From: an uncultured Clostridia bacterium
GTDB taxonomy: Bacteria > Bacillota > Clostridia > Oscillospirales > Ruminococcaceae
DNA: 57,244 nt
Direction of reading: 5' to 3'
Assembly (NCBI GenBank): GCA_944386285.1
Contig: CALXAM010000038.1
Coordinates: 1-57,244, forward strand
Notes under the pieces: model-generated
The model's database searches: none
Seen by the model: only the letters and a program-made list of their open reading frames with translations
Told to the model about the DNA's origin: nothing
Translations under genes and position numbers: made by a program
In this document: one piece after another, positions 49,402 to 57,244 of the stretch
Numbering within the stretch: position 1 is the stretch's first letter
Layout: the number at the start of each line of letters is the position of its first letter

Positions 49402-49905
49402 ATGAAAAAGGCGCTTGCACTGTTTCTTTCATTGGTCATTATCTTTGTTTTTGCGGGGTGCTCATCTGAGTACAATGTGTTTAAAGACATCGACGAAAAA
49501 TCAAAGCAATTTTCTCATTTAAACATTGACTTTGACTCCATCGAAGTATCTGCAACACAAAACTTAGTCGAAGTATCCGCCGAAGCGGAAAACGTCACTA
49601 TTACTGTAACGTATGATAAGCAAGAATATGAAAAAAACTCTGAAAATTTAAAAGTATTGTACGTTATTGTCGATTCCAAAAAGGATATTTTTTCTGACGT
49701 GGATAAAAAAGAATTTTTTGATGTTTGCAGATCGATGTTGCTGATTGATGAATGGAAGCTTACAGTCAACGATTTGAAAGATCTGAACGAAGAAAATGAA
49801 TCTTACATCAAAACACCTAACGGGGAGGAACTTTCTGTTTTTATCGGCTATGGTTCACCATCCATTATCGATATCCATACAAAAGACATATGGAATTACT
49901 ATTGA
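49402..49905 (+). CDS. Predicted lipoprotein, cargo
   Basis: 167 aa. Signal peptide MKKALALFLSLVIIFVFAGC with lipobox F-A-G-C (C20), then a soluble domain of unknown fold (NIDFDSIEVSATQNLVEVSA; VDKKEFFDVCRSML). It starts 19 bp after the Mrr-TM2 gene. Its place between integrase and repressor is that of ltp in Streptococcus thermophilus phage TP-J34, a superinfection-exclusion lipoprotein; sequence similarity was not tested. Confidence 0.78.
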   Translation: MKKALALFLSLVIIFVFAGCSSEYNVFKDIDEKSKQFSHLNIDFDSIEVSATQNLVEVSAEAENVTITVTYDKQEYEKNSENLKVLYVIVDSKKDIFSDVDKKEFFDVCRSMLLIDEWKLTVNDLKDLNEENESYIKTPNGEELSVFIGYGSPSIIDIHTKDIWNYY

Positions 49906-49982
49906 TTTAAGGAATAAGCTAAGAAAAAGGACCCCGTCAAATGGCAGGGCTTTGTTGTAATAAAATATGATGAGGTGATAAA

Positions 49983-51119
49983 ATGGCCAGAAAGAAAAAC
50001 ACGGTCCGCGCAGACGGCCGGATCGCAGTGCAGATTTATCTCGGACGGGATGAAAACGGCAAACGAAAGTATAAAACCGTATACGGTGCTACTCAAAAAG
50101 AAGCCGATGCAAAGGCGGAAGCAGTAAAAGCGAAAATCGGCAAAGGCCTTGACATCTTATCTCAACAGGACACATTCGGCGCGTGGCGAAAGCTTTGGTG
50201 GACCGTAAAGCAGACACAGATCGGCAGCGGCACACAAACAATGTATCGCGCAGCGCAAAACCGTATGGGACCTTTGGATGGCATGGGGATTTCTAAAATC
50301 AAGACGGCTGACATTGATGTGCTTTTGATTTCTGCCGCAGAAGAGGGACTCTCTCACCGAAGCTTATCTATCCTTCGAATGACGATCGGGCAGATTTTCG
50401 ACTATGCAATCGATAACCGTTTTGTCGACTATAATCCTGCAGATCGGGCGAAAGTGCCCGCCGGAAGCGGAAAGCAGGTGCGCCGAGCGCTTACGGATGA
50501 AGAACAAACCATGATTCGCAGTTTACCCCATCGTGCACAAACGGCCGCAATGATTATGATGTATGCCGGATTGCGTCGTGGTGAATTGCTGGCTCTCACC
50601 TGGGATGACATTGATCTGGATGCTTCCACGATCACAGTGAACAAAACACTCGAATTTGTATCGGGCAAACCTCAAATCAAAAATAGCCCAAAAACAGAAG
50701 CCGGAAACCGTGTCGTTACCATTCCGGAGATTCTCGCCGAATATTTGCGGAATGTCCCACATAAGGCACCGATCATATGTCCGAACGCCTCTGGAAAATA
50801 CATGTCAACGACTGCCTGGTCTCGGTTGTGGCAATCCTACATCGTCGATCTCAATGTAACTTATGGAGCCGCTGCGGGAATGTCAAAGCACAATCCGCAT
50901 GGCATCCCGATCAGCATAGATTTCACTGCACATTGTCTCCGGCATACCTATGCGACACTTTTGTATAAAGCCGGTGTCGATGTCTTGACCGCTCAATACC
51001 TGCTCGGTCACGCAGACGTACAGACTACTTTAGGCATTTATACACACTTAGATGCGGAGTTAAAACAGCGTGGACTGGACAAGCTCAACGATTATCTTTC
51101 TGATCATGCAAAAAACTGA
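49983..51119 (+). CDS. int: Tyrosine integrase
   Basis: 378 aa. The N-terminal arm-binding (AP2-like) domain reads RADGRIAVQIYLGRDENGKR. A SAM-like core-binding domain covers about 65-150. Catalytic residues: R198 in GLRRGE, K237, H317-x-x-R320 in HCLRHTYATLL, H343 in LLGHADVQTT, Y353. It integrates the phage at tRNA-Lys; attR lies 154 bp downstream. GAGGTG precedes the ATG. Confidence 0.96.
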   Translation: MARKKNTVRADGRIAVQIYLGRDENGKRKYKTVYGATQKEADAKAEAVKAKIGKGLDILSQQDTFGAWRKLWWTVKQTQIGSGTQTMYRAAQNRMGPLDGMGISKIKTADIDVLLISAAEEGLSHRSLSILRMTIGQIFDYAIDNRFVDYNPADRAKVPAGSGKQVRRALTDEEQTMIRSLPHRAQTAAMIMMYAGLRRGELLALTWDDIDLDASTITVNKTLEFVSGKPQIKNSPKTEAGNRVVTIPEILAEYLRNVPHKAPIICPNASGKYMSTTAWSRLWQSYIVDLNVTYGAAAGMSKHNPHGIPISIDFTAHCLRHTYATLLYKAGVDVLTAQYLLGHADVQTTLGIYTHLDAELKQRGLDKLNDYLSDHAKN

Positions 51120-51125
51120 TTTTTT

Positions 51126-51145
51126 GACTTGCTTTTTGACTTGCA
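51126..51145 (+). repeat. Candidate integrase arm-type sites, right arm
   Basis: GACTTGC at 51126-51132 and GACTTGCA at 51138-51145, 12 bp apart, same orientation and same word as at 18392-18410. They lie right after the integrase stop and about 130-150 bp from the attR core. The remaining stretch to attR is AT-rich without a gene. Confidence 0.55.
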
Positions 51146-51273
51146 TATCATTCATTATTTATACTTTTCGATACTATTTTATGTGCATTCCTTTCAAGCG
51201 AGAATTGTAAAAAACCTTGAAAAGCCTTAATTTATCGCAACTCATACGATTTCTTCATTACTTTAATCGTTTC

Positions 51274-51323
51274 GACTTTTAATCAAAGGGTCCGGAGTTC
51301 GAATCTCCGGTGGATCACCAAGA
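51274..51323 (+). repeat. attR, 3' part of tRNA-Lys
   Basis: Identical to 18295-18344. It is the original host 3' half of tRNA-Lys, now without a 5' half and therefore not a working tRNA. Confidence 0.95.
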
Positions 51324-51324
51324 T

Positions 51325-51356
51325 AAAACGCTGTAAGCAAACGCTTACAGCGTTTT
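51325..51356 (+). terminator. Original host terminator of tRNA-Lys
   Basis: Stem AAAACGCTGTAAGC with its complement and a T-run, beginning two bases beyond the attR core. Before integration it would have followed the tRNA directly. Confidence 0.88.
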
Positions 51357-51457
51357 TTGTTTTTCGTGCAAAACAGTAAATACGCAGATCAATGTTCTAT
51401 AAAAAATAATCCTCAGCCTGTTATTAAAAAAATATTCATATTTCTTTCCTTTCTGTA

Positions 51458-51486
51458 TTGATAGGACGAAGAAATAGCGATATAAT
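51458..51486 (+). promoter_or_regulatory. Promoter of the small membrane protein gene
   Basis: TTGATA (51458-51463), 17-bp spacer, TATAAT (51481-51486) on the plus strand, upstream of 51605. Confidence 0.75.
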
Positions 51487-51510
51487 GATATCAAAACAAA
51501 GTCCGGAGAA

Positions 51511-51615
51511 ATGCTAGAAATCAAAATCGACAGCAATCTCGGAAAGTTCTCTGTTTATACAGAGGAAAAACAGAATTATTATTTGATTTTTATAAGGAGG
51601 AACCATGATGTTTAA
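51511..51615 (+). CDS. Possible 34-aa leader peptide
   Basis: ATG at 51511 after CGGAG, ending 8 codons past the ribosome binding site of the next gene and overlapping its start by 11 bp. The peptide begins MLEIKIDSNLGKFSVYTEE and ends RRNHDV. The overlap suggests translational coupling, but nothing else supports it. Confidence 0.35.
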   Translation: MLEIKIDSNLGKFSVYTEEKQNYYLIFIRRNHDV

Positions 51616-51931
51616 TTATCAAAAAGAACTAACAAAATTTTTATACATTGAAACAGAAACGCCCTGTTCTGACGAGGAAAACAAAGAGCTTCGCGCCCTT
51701 CTCAAGTCTAAACAGTCTTTACCACCGGGATATCACAGAAGCGTAGAAAGCAGCACTAATTTTGTAAAGCCTGCAGAACTTCCAGAAATCGAAGAATTGG
51801 AGCAAAAGCTGAAGCTGCAAAACGCCAAAAATCTGCGTACCATCAAAAACTGTGCGATCTTTTTCACTGTTTTAGTTGCTTTGCAAATTATTCTCGGATT
51901 TATCTTGCCGCTTACTTCTTCAGCCAACTAA
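51605..51931 (+). CDS. Small tail-anchored membrane protein, unknown
   Basis: 108 aa behind AAGGAGG (an ATG at 51608 is equally possible). The first 75 residues are polar (DEENKELRALLKSKQSLPPG), followed by one membrane helix at about 82-103 (AIFFTVLVALQIILGFILPL). No family recognised. It is the first host gene beyond the prophage. Confidence 0.65.
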   Translation: MMFNYQKELTKFLYIETETPCSDEENKELRALLKSKQSLPPGYHRSVESSTNFVKPAELPEIEELEQKLKLQNAKNLRTIKNCAIFFTVLVALQIILGFILPLTSSAN

Positions 51932-51996
51932 TATATCTATATATTTTTAAAAAACGTGCTTGCGAACCACACAACTTCCTCTACCAACAACAGTAC

Positions 51997-52015
51997 GGGC
52001 GGAAAATTTCCGCCC
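51997..52015. terminator. Convergent terminator
   Basis: GGGCGGAAAATTTCCGCCC, an almost perfect 19-bp palindrome, with GGTTTCTTTT on the plus side. It lies between two converging genes and probably serves both. Confidence 0.75.
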
Positions 52016-52026
52016 GGTTTCTTTTA

Positions 52027-53022
52027 TTATGCCACATCCCATGTGCTGTCCAGATAGAAGCATCGCTCAACCGCAATCGCACAACCTGCAAGAAAGATTT
52101 TATCTTCGGTTGCCACCACCTGTTCACATGGAAGTTTTCTGCCAAGAAGCTGCTGCAGTTCATCTGACGCTGCATGAAACTGTTCTATTTTAGACAGCAG
52201 CGCACCACCTAATAAAATTTTTTCCGGATCTAATATATCTGCGCAGCGTGCGGCAGTTTGCGCCGCTTGATGAACCGGTTCCACGATCGGTTCATTCGTA
52301 TAAAGCTGTGTTGCGATCATTCCACGGCTGCCACTATAGGGACGTGCATTTGTCATAATTCCCACTTCTGTCTGATCGCCGCCGCAGCGCACGAGTACGA
52401 TATGACGTGCAGACTCTTCTCCAAACAAGCGCTGTGCAATCAACATTCCGGAAACCGTACGGGAAGTGATAATTGGCATTGTCAGTGCATGCGACAAATC
52501 ACGTTTCAACCGTGTCAAACGCTCTGCGCTTCCGGCACCCTCCACTAATTCGACCGCACTATCACTTAAACACACGCCGATTCCCAACACGCGCTTTGAT
52601 GCAATATAATTTTCCTTACAAATCTGTTCAACTGCGGTAACGATTTGCGAAAGCGTTTCCCTATACGTTTGTCCGCGTTCCATTCGCCGCTTCTCCAGCG
52701 CATCGCCGTTTAAATTTGTCAATCCTACGATCAGACTGTCTTTTTCAATCACAGCGCCAAATACAAGACGGCAATTTTCTTCAATTTTTAAAAGTACCTT
52801 CCGGCGCCCGCGTTTTTGCGTGTGCACTGCACTCTCCCCGCACTCTACAAGCAGCCCTTCTTTAATCATTTCATTGGTTAAAATGGTAACAAGCGATTTT
52901 CCAATACCCAAACAAGACGCAATATCTACTCGAGAACACATTTTATAATGTCGAATACAATTTAAAATGTCAATTCGACTTTTGGTTTTCGTATCCAATC
53001 GACGATTGATGGGGGTATTCAT
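52027..53022 (-). CDS. ROK-family transcriptional regulator
   Basis: 331 aa. An N-terminal winged HTH (about 15-75: SRVDIASCLGIGKSLVTILT) is followed by a ROK domain (LVFGAVIEKDSLIVGLTNLN onward). The usual kinase phosphate and Cys-rich zinc motifs are not evident, so it is probably a sugar- or metabolite-responsive regulator rather than a kinase. It diverges from the antiporter gene, a likely target. AAGGTG before the ATG. Confidence 0.78.
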   Translation of the reverse strand: MNTPINRRLDTKTKSRIDILNCIRHYKMCSRVDIASCLGIGKSLVTILTNEMIKEGLLVECGESAVHTQKRGRRKVLLKIEENCRLVFGAVIEKDSLIVGLTNLNGDALEKRRMERGQTYRETLSQIVTAVEQICKENYIASKRVLGIGVCLSDSAVELVEGAGSAERLTRLKRDLSHALTMPIITSRTVSGMLIAQRLFGEESARHIVLVRCGGDQTEVGIMTNARPYSGSRGMIATQLYTNEPIVEPVHQAAQTAARCADILDPEKILLGGALLSKIEQFHAASDELQQLLGRKLPCEQVVATEDKIFLAGCAIAVERCFYLDSTWDVA

Positions 53023-53229
53023 CTATGCACCTTCTTTCTTATTTTTAAGTATAACGAATTTTTTTCCTCATTTTATGGACGAAAAATGAATTATATAATA
53101 CTTCATGCGTTTATTTCTCTTTGATTTCTACTGAAAATCTCTCGTTTTTTGTTGATTTTTATATTGGATTATTATAATATGTTCATAGATACGACTCATT
53201 TTATTTACAGAAAGGTTGGATTTTCTTTT

Positions 53230-54783
53230 ATGGAAGCGTTACTTGCGCCAAATGCAGGATGGCTTTCCATTCTGCCGCCGGTGATCGCAATTGTACTTGC
53301 GCTCACTACCAAAGAAGTCATTTCTTCTTTGCTCATTGGTATTCTCACCGGCGCGCTTATTTTCTCTCATTTTAATCCCGTTCAAATGCTGACCACCACG
53401 TTTGATGTGATGGGCACCAAAATGGGCGACAATGCCAACATCTTAATTTTCCTTGGTCTGCTTGGCGCGATTGTCGTGATTGTGACAATGGCAGGCGGTT
53501 CTAACGCATACGGCAAATGGGCTGCAACGAAAATCAAATCCCGTACCGGTGCCTCCCTTGCTACAAGTGCGCTTGGCTGCTTAATCTTTATTGACGATTA
53601 CTTTAACTGCCTCACTGTAGGAACTGTCATGCGCCCGGTTACGGACAAGTTCCGTATCTCGCGTGCAAAGCTTTCCTACCTATTGGACGCCACGGCAGCG
53701 CCGATCTGCATCATTGCACCAATCTCCAGTTGGGGCGCTTCTGTGGCAACGTATATGCAAAACTCCGGTGTGGAAAACGGAATGACTGCGTTTATTCAAA
53801 CCATTCCGTATAACCTGTACGCGCTGTGTACCATTTTAATGATCGTTCTGGTTTGTGTCGGCAAACGCGAGTTTGGTTCCATGGCAAAATTTGAACGTGC
53901 TGCAATGCTTGAAAACGACTTAGGATCTAACCAGACAGATGCAGACGCAGAGAGTCTTGGACAAATGGAAGTCCGCCAAAACGGCAAAGTGATTGATTTG
54001 GTCGTTCCGATTCTGGCACTGATCGTGTTCACGATCATCGCAATGCTTTATACGGGCGGTGCATTCAGCGGACAAGGAATTTCTCCGTTTGAAGCAATCG
54101 GAAACACAGACGCTTCCCTCTCGTTGGTATTAGGCGGCTTCTTGACCCTCGTATTTACGATGCTGTTTTATTTGCCGCGCCGTGTTTTGTCGTTCCGCGC
54201 ATTTATGGGTGCAATTACTACCGGTGTGAAATCCATGGTTCCGGCTTATATCATTCTGATCCTCGCATGGACAATCGGCGGTATCTGTGATATCAATTAT
54301 CTCAACACCGGCGGATTTGTAGGACATGTTGTCAACGACAATCAGTTCCCTGTGTTTGTTTTACCGGTCATCCTGTTTATTGTTGCCGGATTTTTAGGGT
54401 TTGCGACCGGCACCTCGTGGGGCACGATGGCACTTTTAATTCCGATCGGGTCTGCAATCTGCGTCACCGATGCAACAAGTTATCTGCTGATCCCGATTTT
54501 CGGTGCGATTTTAGCAGGCGCAGTATATGGCGATCATATTTCTCCGATTTCGGATACCACCATTCTCTCCTCAACCGGTGCAGGCTGTCCACACTTAAAT
54601 CACGTATCCTCGCAAATGCCGTACGCAACGCTTGTTGCAGGTGCTTGTGCCGTTGGATACCTCATCATGGGACTGCTTCCTTCGCCTTGGATTGCATTGG
54701 CAATCTCCGCCGCACTTGTGATCGCGGGATACTTCATTTTTGGAAAGCGTATCCAGGATAAAAGCACAGAAAAGAAATCATGA
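53230..54783 (+). CDS. NhaC-family Na+/H+ antiporter
   Basis: 517 aa from ATG at 53230 (MEALLAPNAGWLSILPPVIA); 27 upstream codons are unsupported. About 11-12 membrane helices with family motifs such as IFIDDYFNCLTVGTVMRPVT and GFATGTSWGTMALLIPIGSA, and PISDTTILSSTGAGC near the end. It should exchange Na+ or a carboxylate/amine substrate with protons; substrate not certain. Possible TTGTTG/18/TATAAT promoter at 53149-53178. Positions 53023-53229 hold no gene. Confidence 0.9.
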   Translation: MEALLAPNAGWLSILPPVIAIVLALTTKEVISSLLIGILTGALIFSHFNPVQMLTTTFDVMGTKMGDNANILIFLGLLGAIVVIVTMAGGSNAYGKWAATKIKSRTGASLATSALGCLIFIDDYFNCLTVGTVMRPVTDKFRISRAKLSYLLDATAAPICIIAPISSWGASVATYMQNSGVENGMTAFIQTIPYNLYALCTILMIVLVCVGKREFGSMAKFERAAMLENDLGSNQTDADAESLGQMEVRQNGKVIDLVVPILALIVFTIIAMLYTGGAFSGQGISPFEAIGNTDASLSLVLGGFLTLVFTMLFYLPRRVLSFRAFMGAITTGVKSMVPAYIILILAWTIGGICDINYLNTGGFVGHVVNDNQFPVFVLPVILFIVAGFLGFATGTSWGTMALLIPIGSAICVTDATSYLLIPIFGAILAGAVYGDHISPISDTTILSSTGAGCPHLNHVSSQMPYATLVAGACAVGYLIMGLLPSPWIALAISAALVIAGYFIFGKRIQDKSTEKKS

Positions 54784-54788
54784 TGCAC

Positions 54789-54823
54789 GGAGCTGTTCTT
54801 TTGAACAGCTCCTATTTTTTTGT
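54789..54823 (+). terminator. Terminator of the antiporter gene
   Basis: GGAGCTGTTC, TTTT loop, GAACAGCTCC, then a T-rich tail, 6 bp after the stop. Confidence 0.87.
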
Positions 54824-54911
54824 TTTTTTCATTCAGCCGTTGCGTTTTTTCCAAAAAAACGATATGATAAGAAGATAACCTATCTTCCTTCTTGACAGGA
54901 GGTTTTGTGTC

Positions 54912-55775
54912 ATGAGATCTGAATCATTTCGTACAGTGCTCACCCAAGAGCAACATGCAATGCAGGGAGTACCCGCATTTGGAAGAAGCACAGGCGCAGA
55001 TGCCGCATTACCGCTCATTCCACACAGTCATAAAGATAAATATGAAATTGTTTTATTGTCGGCGGGCGTACGCTGCCTTCACGCAGACGGAGTCAATTAT
55101 ACAGTTTATGAGAATAACGCATTTTTCGTCCGGCCGAATGAAGTACATTCCGCTGACCGGCCAACGAAAACAAGCGGTGAAATTCTTTGGTTTCAGCTAA
55201 ACGCCACAGGCAATCTGCTCGATCTGCCAGAACAGACAAGCAAATTTATTCAATTTAAACTTTCATCCTGCCAAACACGGTTATTTTGTATCACGCCTTC
55301 TATATTCAGTTCGTTTCAGGAAAGTTTCCGGTTGTTAAACCGCAATGATACGATTTCACGGTTGAAAGGTCAATCTCTGTTTTTATATGCGCTTTTGTCG
55401 CTGTTTGAAGCGCCGAAAGCCGCACAGATTCTTTCACCTGAAATTGATCGAGTCAAACAATGCATTATGCTTCATCTGCACGATGCGATTGATATGGACG
55501 TTCTTTGTGACAAGAGCGGGATGCCGATGCGTACTTTCTTAGAAGAATTTGAGCGTCAAATTGGCTTCTCACCAAAAGAATATATTCTTCGTTCTAAAAT
55601 TGAACGTTCCTGCATCGATATCGCTAAAACGCAAAAACCATTTGCCGACATCGCATTTTCATATCATTTTTCGTCGGCGTCTTATTTTTCTATTCTGTTT
55701 AAGCGATATCAAGGATGCACACCCAAACAATATCGAAAAAAATATTCGAAAAAGCGAGGATCCGATCATAAATGA
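54912..55775 (+). CDS. AraC-family transcriptional regulator
   Basis: 287 aa. The N-terminal cupin-like sensing domain (IPHSHKDKYEIVLLSAGVRC around 40-60; FFVRPNEVHSADRP near 75) is followed by two C-terminal HTH motifs (DVLCDKSGMPMRTFLEEFER; IAFSYHFSSASYFSILFKRY). Probably a carbon-source regulator; ligand unknown. AGGAGG before the ATG. Confidence 0.88.
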   Translation: MRSESFRTVLTQEQHAMQGVPAFGRSTGADAALPLIPHSHKDKYEIVLLSAGVRCLHADGVNYTVYENNAFFVRPNEVHSADRPTKTSGEILWFQLNATGNLLDLPEQTSKFIQFKLSSCQTRLFCITPSIFSSFQESFRLLNRNDTISRLKGQSLFLYALLSLFEAPKAAQILSPEIDRVKQCIMLHLHDAIDMDVLCDKSGMPMRTFLEEFERQIGFSPKEYILRSKIERSCIDIAKTQKPFADIAFSYHFSSASYFSILFKRYQGCTPKQYRKKYSKKRGSDHK

Positions 55776-56269
55776 AGAAAAAGCAGCTTTTCTTTCTCCT
55801 CGCCACAATCGTTTGGGGACTATTCATCTGGATGCAGTCAACAAAAACAGGAACTGATTCCGGACATATGAGCGATCAAATCGTTTCTGTTTTACAGATA
55901 TTTTTCCCGCTTTCAAAAGATCTTCTGTCCTTTTTGGTCCGCAAAGCAGCACACTTCACGGAATATTTTATCTTTTCGGCGCTGTTGTGCCTAACTGCGC
56001 ATTCTTTTCATCGATTGCTGCCGCGGTTTGACGGAAGTATCTTATTCATCGGTACGCTTTGGGCTGTTTTGGACGAGTGGATTCAAACATTCATTCCCGG
56101 GCGTGCAGGCTGTGTACAAGACGTGCTGATTGATACTGCCGGCGTTTGTCTGGCTTTTTTCATCATACGTCTGATTCTTAGTTATATTGCAAAACAAAAA
56201 GAAAGGAAATCCACACTATGCAGCGTGTCATCGGCTATATGCGAAAAGCCATCACAGAATTTAAAATGA
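55772..56269 (+). CDS. VanZ-like membrane protein
   Basis: 165 aa, overlapping the AraC-type gene by 4 bp. About four membrane helices with the VanZ pattern (WMQSTKTGTDSG; RKAAHFTEYFIFSALL; LDEWIQTFIPGRAGCVQDVL). Family members include VanZ of Tn1546, but most have no resistance role. The last 17 residues overlap the next gene. Confidence 0.85.
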   Translation: MKKKQLFFLLATIVWGLFIWMQSTKTGTDSGHMSDQIVSVLQIFFPLSKDLLSFLVRKAAHFTEYFIFSALLCLTAHSFHRLLPRFDGSILFIGTLWAVLDEWIQTFIPGRAGCVQDVLIDTAGVCLAFFIIRLILSYIAKQKERKSTLCSVSSAICEKPSQNLK

Positions 56270-57024
56270 TTCAAAACGGAGACCGAATCGCCGTAGGTGT
56301 TTCCGGCGGAAAAGACTCCGTCGCTCTATTAACCGGGCTTTCCATGCTCAAACGGTTTATCGGAATTGATTATACCATTGTTGCAATTACACTGGACCCC
56401 GGATTTGGCGGAAAAGAAACAGATTATTCTGCAATCGAAACCCTCTGTCAAAATCTTGACATCGAGTATCATATTCTGCGAACCCAGATTGGTGAGATCG
56501 TCTTTGATTTACGCAAAGAGAAGCATCCCTGTGCATTGTGCGCACGACTGCGGCGCGGTGCGCTGCACGATGCAGCAAAATCATTCGGATGCAACAAACT
56601 GGCGCTTGGGCATCACTATAACGACGTTGTAGAAACGTTTATGATGAATCTGTTCAATGAAGGGCGCATCGGCTGTTTTGCTCCAGTCACTTATCTTTCC
56701 CGCAAAGATCTCACAATGATTCGTCCGCTTGTTTTTGCTCCCGAAAAAGATATTGCCGCAGGTGTCAAACGTGCGGGACTTCCCATTGTCAAAAGTGTTT
56801 GCCCCGCAGATGGTGTGACGTCCAGACAAGACATGAAAGAATTCTTACGTGAAAAAGAACGAACAGATCGTGGGTTTACCTATCGAATGTTCGGTGCACT
56901 GCGCCGCAGCGGCGTCGATGGTTGGGGATATCCTGATCAATCGCCTCCACACCCACAGACCGATGGCAAACCTCGTACCGCTTCTTATCCTACCGATCCA
57001 AAAACAGGCGCAAAACTGCGTTAA
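56218..57024 (+). CDS. TtcA-like tRNA 2-thiolation ATPase
   Basis: 268 aa from ATG at 56218 with AAAGGAAA upstream. PP-loop motif SGGKDS at 29-34, the Cys pair C-A-L-C around residue 103, and the third Cys in KSVCPADG. The GHHYNDVVETFMMN segment is typical of the TtcA/TtuA group, which uses an iron-sulfur cluster to thiolate tRNA. The exact tRNA position is not predictable. The last 40 residues are a Pro-rich tail. Confidence 0.82.
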   Translation: MQRVIGYMRKAITEFKMIQNGDRIAVGVSGGKDSVALLTGLSMLKRFIGIDYTIVAITLDPGFGGKETDYSAIETLCQNLDIEYHILRTQIGEIVFDLRKEKHPCALCARLRRGALHDAAKSFGCNKLALGHHYNDVVETFMMNLFNEGRIGCFAPVTYLSRKDLTMIRPLVFAPEKDIAAGVKRAGLPIVKSVCPADGVTSRQDMKEFLREKERTDRGFTYRMFGALRRSGVDGWGYPDQSPPHPQTDGKPRTASYPTDPKTGAKLR

Positions 57025-57028
57025 TCAA

Positions 57029-57143
57029 AACCACTAGTAAACTAGTGGTTTGCTCAGACCCCAGAGGGGTCAGTACTTGCTGACCCCTAAAGGGGTACTG
57101 AAAAATATCATCGCATTGCTCGCCCCGCAACTGGTAAACCAGT
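57029..57143. repeat. Cluster of perfect hairpins at the window edge, IS200/IS605-like end
   Basis: Four stem-loops in 115 bp: AACCACTAGT/ACTAGTGGTT (57029-57050), GACCCC/GGGGTC (57057-57071), ACCCC/GGGGT nested in CAGTAC/GTACTG (57071-57100), and ACTGGT/ACCAGT (57130-57143). The first can end ttcA-like transcription. The rest resemble subterminal hairpins of IS200/IS605-type elements, but no transposase is inside the window. The last 100 bp hold one weak CCTCA/TGAGG hairpin and no gene. Confidence 0.5.
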
Positions 57144-57244
57144 CATACGTGTCTTTTTAAGGCTTACAGTGGTTTCTAACCTTTTGTATATTTTCCCTCA
57201 TAAAATTTTCTTCTGAGGAAATTACATCCATTTATGTTGCCTTA

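Larger units (their letters stand above)
18295..51323. mobile_element. Siphovirus-type prophage integrated in tRNA-Lys
   Basis: About 33 kb between two 50-bp att copies. It holds a complete-looking gene set: integrase, repressor and Cro-like switch, excisionase-like protein, HUH Rep and nucleases, ArpU-like late regulator, small and large terminase, portal, minor and major capsid, scaffold, head-tail connectors, tail tube, tape measure, tail tip, holins and endolysin. No disrupted core gene was seen, so it may be inducible. AT-rich cargo lies at both ends. The 941-aa tape measure predicts a tail of roughly 140 nm by the usual 1.5 angstrom per residue rule (inference). Confidence 0.95.

Noticed and set aside
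51274..51349. A second tRNA-Lys gene at attR
   Set aside because: Only the 3' half is present; the D-arm and 5' acceptor strand are missing, so it is the attachment-site remnant.
55772..56269. VanZ-like gene as a glycopeptide resistance gene
   Set aside because: No vanA/vanH/vanX-type genes are nearby, and VanZ-like proteins are widespread without a resistance role.

Overview
The window comes from a low-to-moderate GC Gram-positive bacterium, most likely a Clostridia member (gut Oscillospirales or Ruminococcaceae-like). The evidence is the Firmicutes set of RNase Y, RNase J, GdpP, r1t-type holin and L10 leader, the strong AGGAGG ribosome binding sites, frequent TTG and GTG starts, and many TTGACA-17-TATAAT promoters. 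The genus cannot be fixed from the sequence alone.

Left chromosomal part (1-18344): rpmG-secE-nusG-rplK-rplA and then rplJ-rplL (minus strand), the second group with its own promoter and L10 leader. RNase Y (plus strand) follows, then a gene-poor 0.57 kb gap with a candidate small RNA. After that comes a long minus-strand cluster rnj-gdpP-rplI-dnaB-tilS-hpt-ftsH, then lepA, and a plus-strand tRNA-Lys(UUU) gene.

Prophage (18345-51323, about 33 kb): a siphovirus-type prophage integrated at the 3' end of tRNA-Lys. A 50-bp direct repeat marks attL (18295-18344) and attR (51274-51323). Integration leaves the tRNA intact and supplies a phage-borne terminator; the original host terminator now sits beyond attR. 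Read from right to left, the prophage holds: integrase; a rightward lysogeny and cargo block (lipoprotein, Mrr-nuclease/TM2 fusion, TPR-like protein, LexA-type repressor); a switch region with three 17-bp operators; a leftward early operon (Cro-like, excisionase-like, small proteins, HUH Rep, PcfJ-like, DUF3102-like, Lar-like, VRR-NUC, ArpU/DUF1492-like regulator); packaging and head genes; tail genes; host-contact proteins; lysis genes; and an AT-rich cargo pair (ImmA/IrrE-like metallopeptidase plus a two-helix membrane protein) beside attL.

Most notable signals: (1) a plus-strand promoter and UUCG-loop terminator that define a roughly 57-nt RNA opposite the leader of the HUH rep gene, with a minus-strand terminator hairpin between them, an arrangement resembling countertranscript-driven attenuation in plasmids; (2) both cargo blocks are bordered by a second, decayed copy of the neighbouring core gene's 3' end (endolysin plus terminator on the left, repressor on the right), which look like recombination scars; (3) a membrane-anchored Mrr-type nuclease fusion; (4) a minor capsid protein with a C-terminal HExxH domain next to an internally duplicated small protein; (5) a likely non-minus-one frameshift in the tail chaperone pair.

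Right chromosomal part (51324-57244): host tRNA terminator, a small membrane protein, a ROK-family regulator divergent from an NhaC-type antiporter, an AraC-type regulator, a VanZ-like protein, a TtcA-like tRNA thiolase, and a cluster of hairpins at the window edge that resembles the end of an IS200/IS605-type element.
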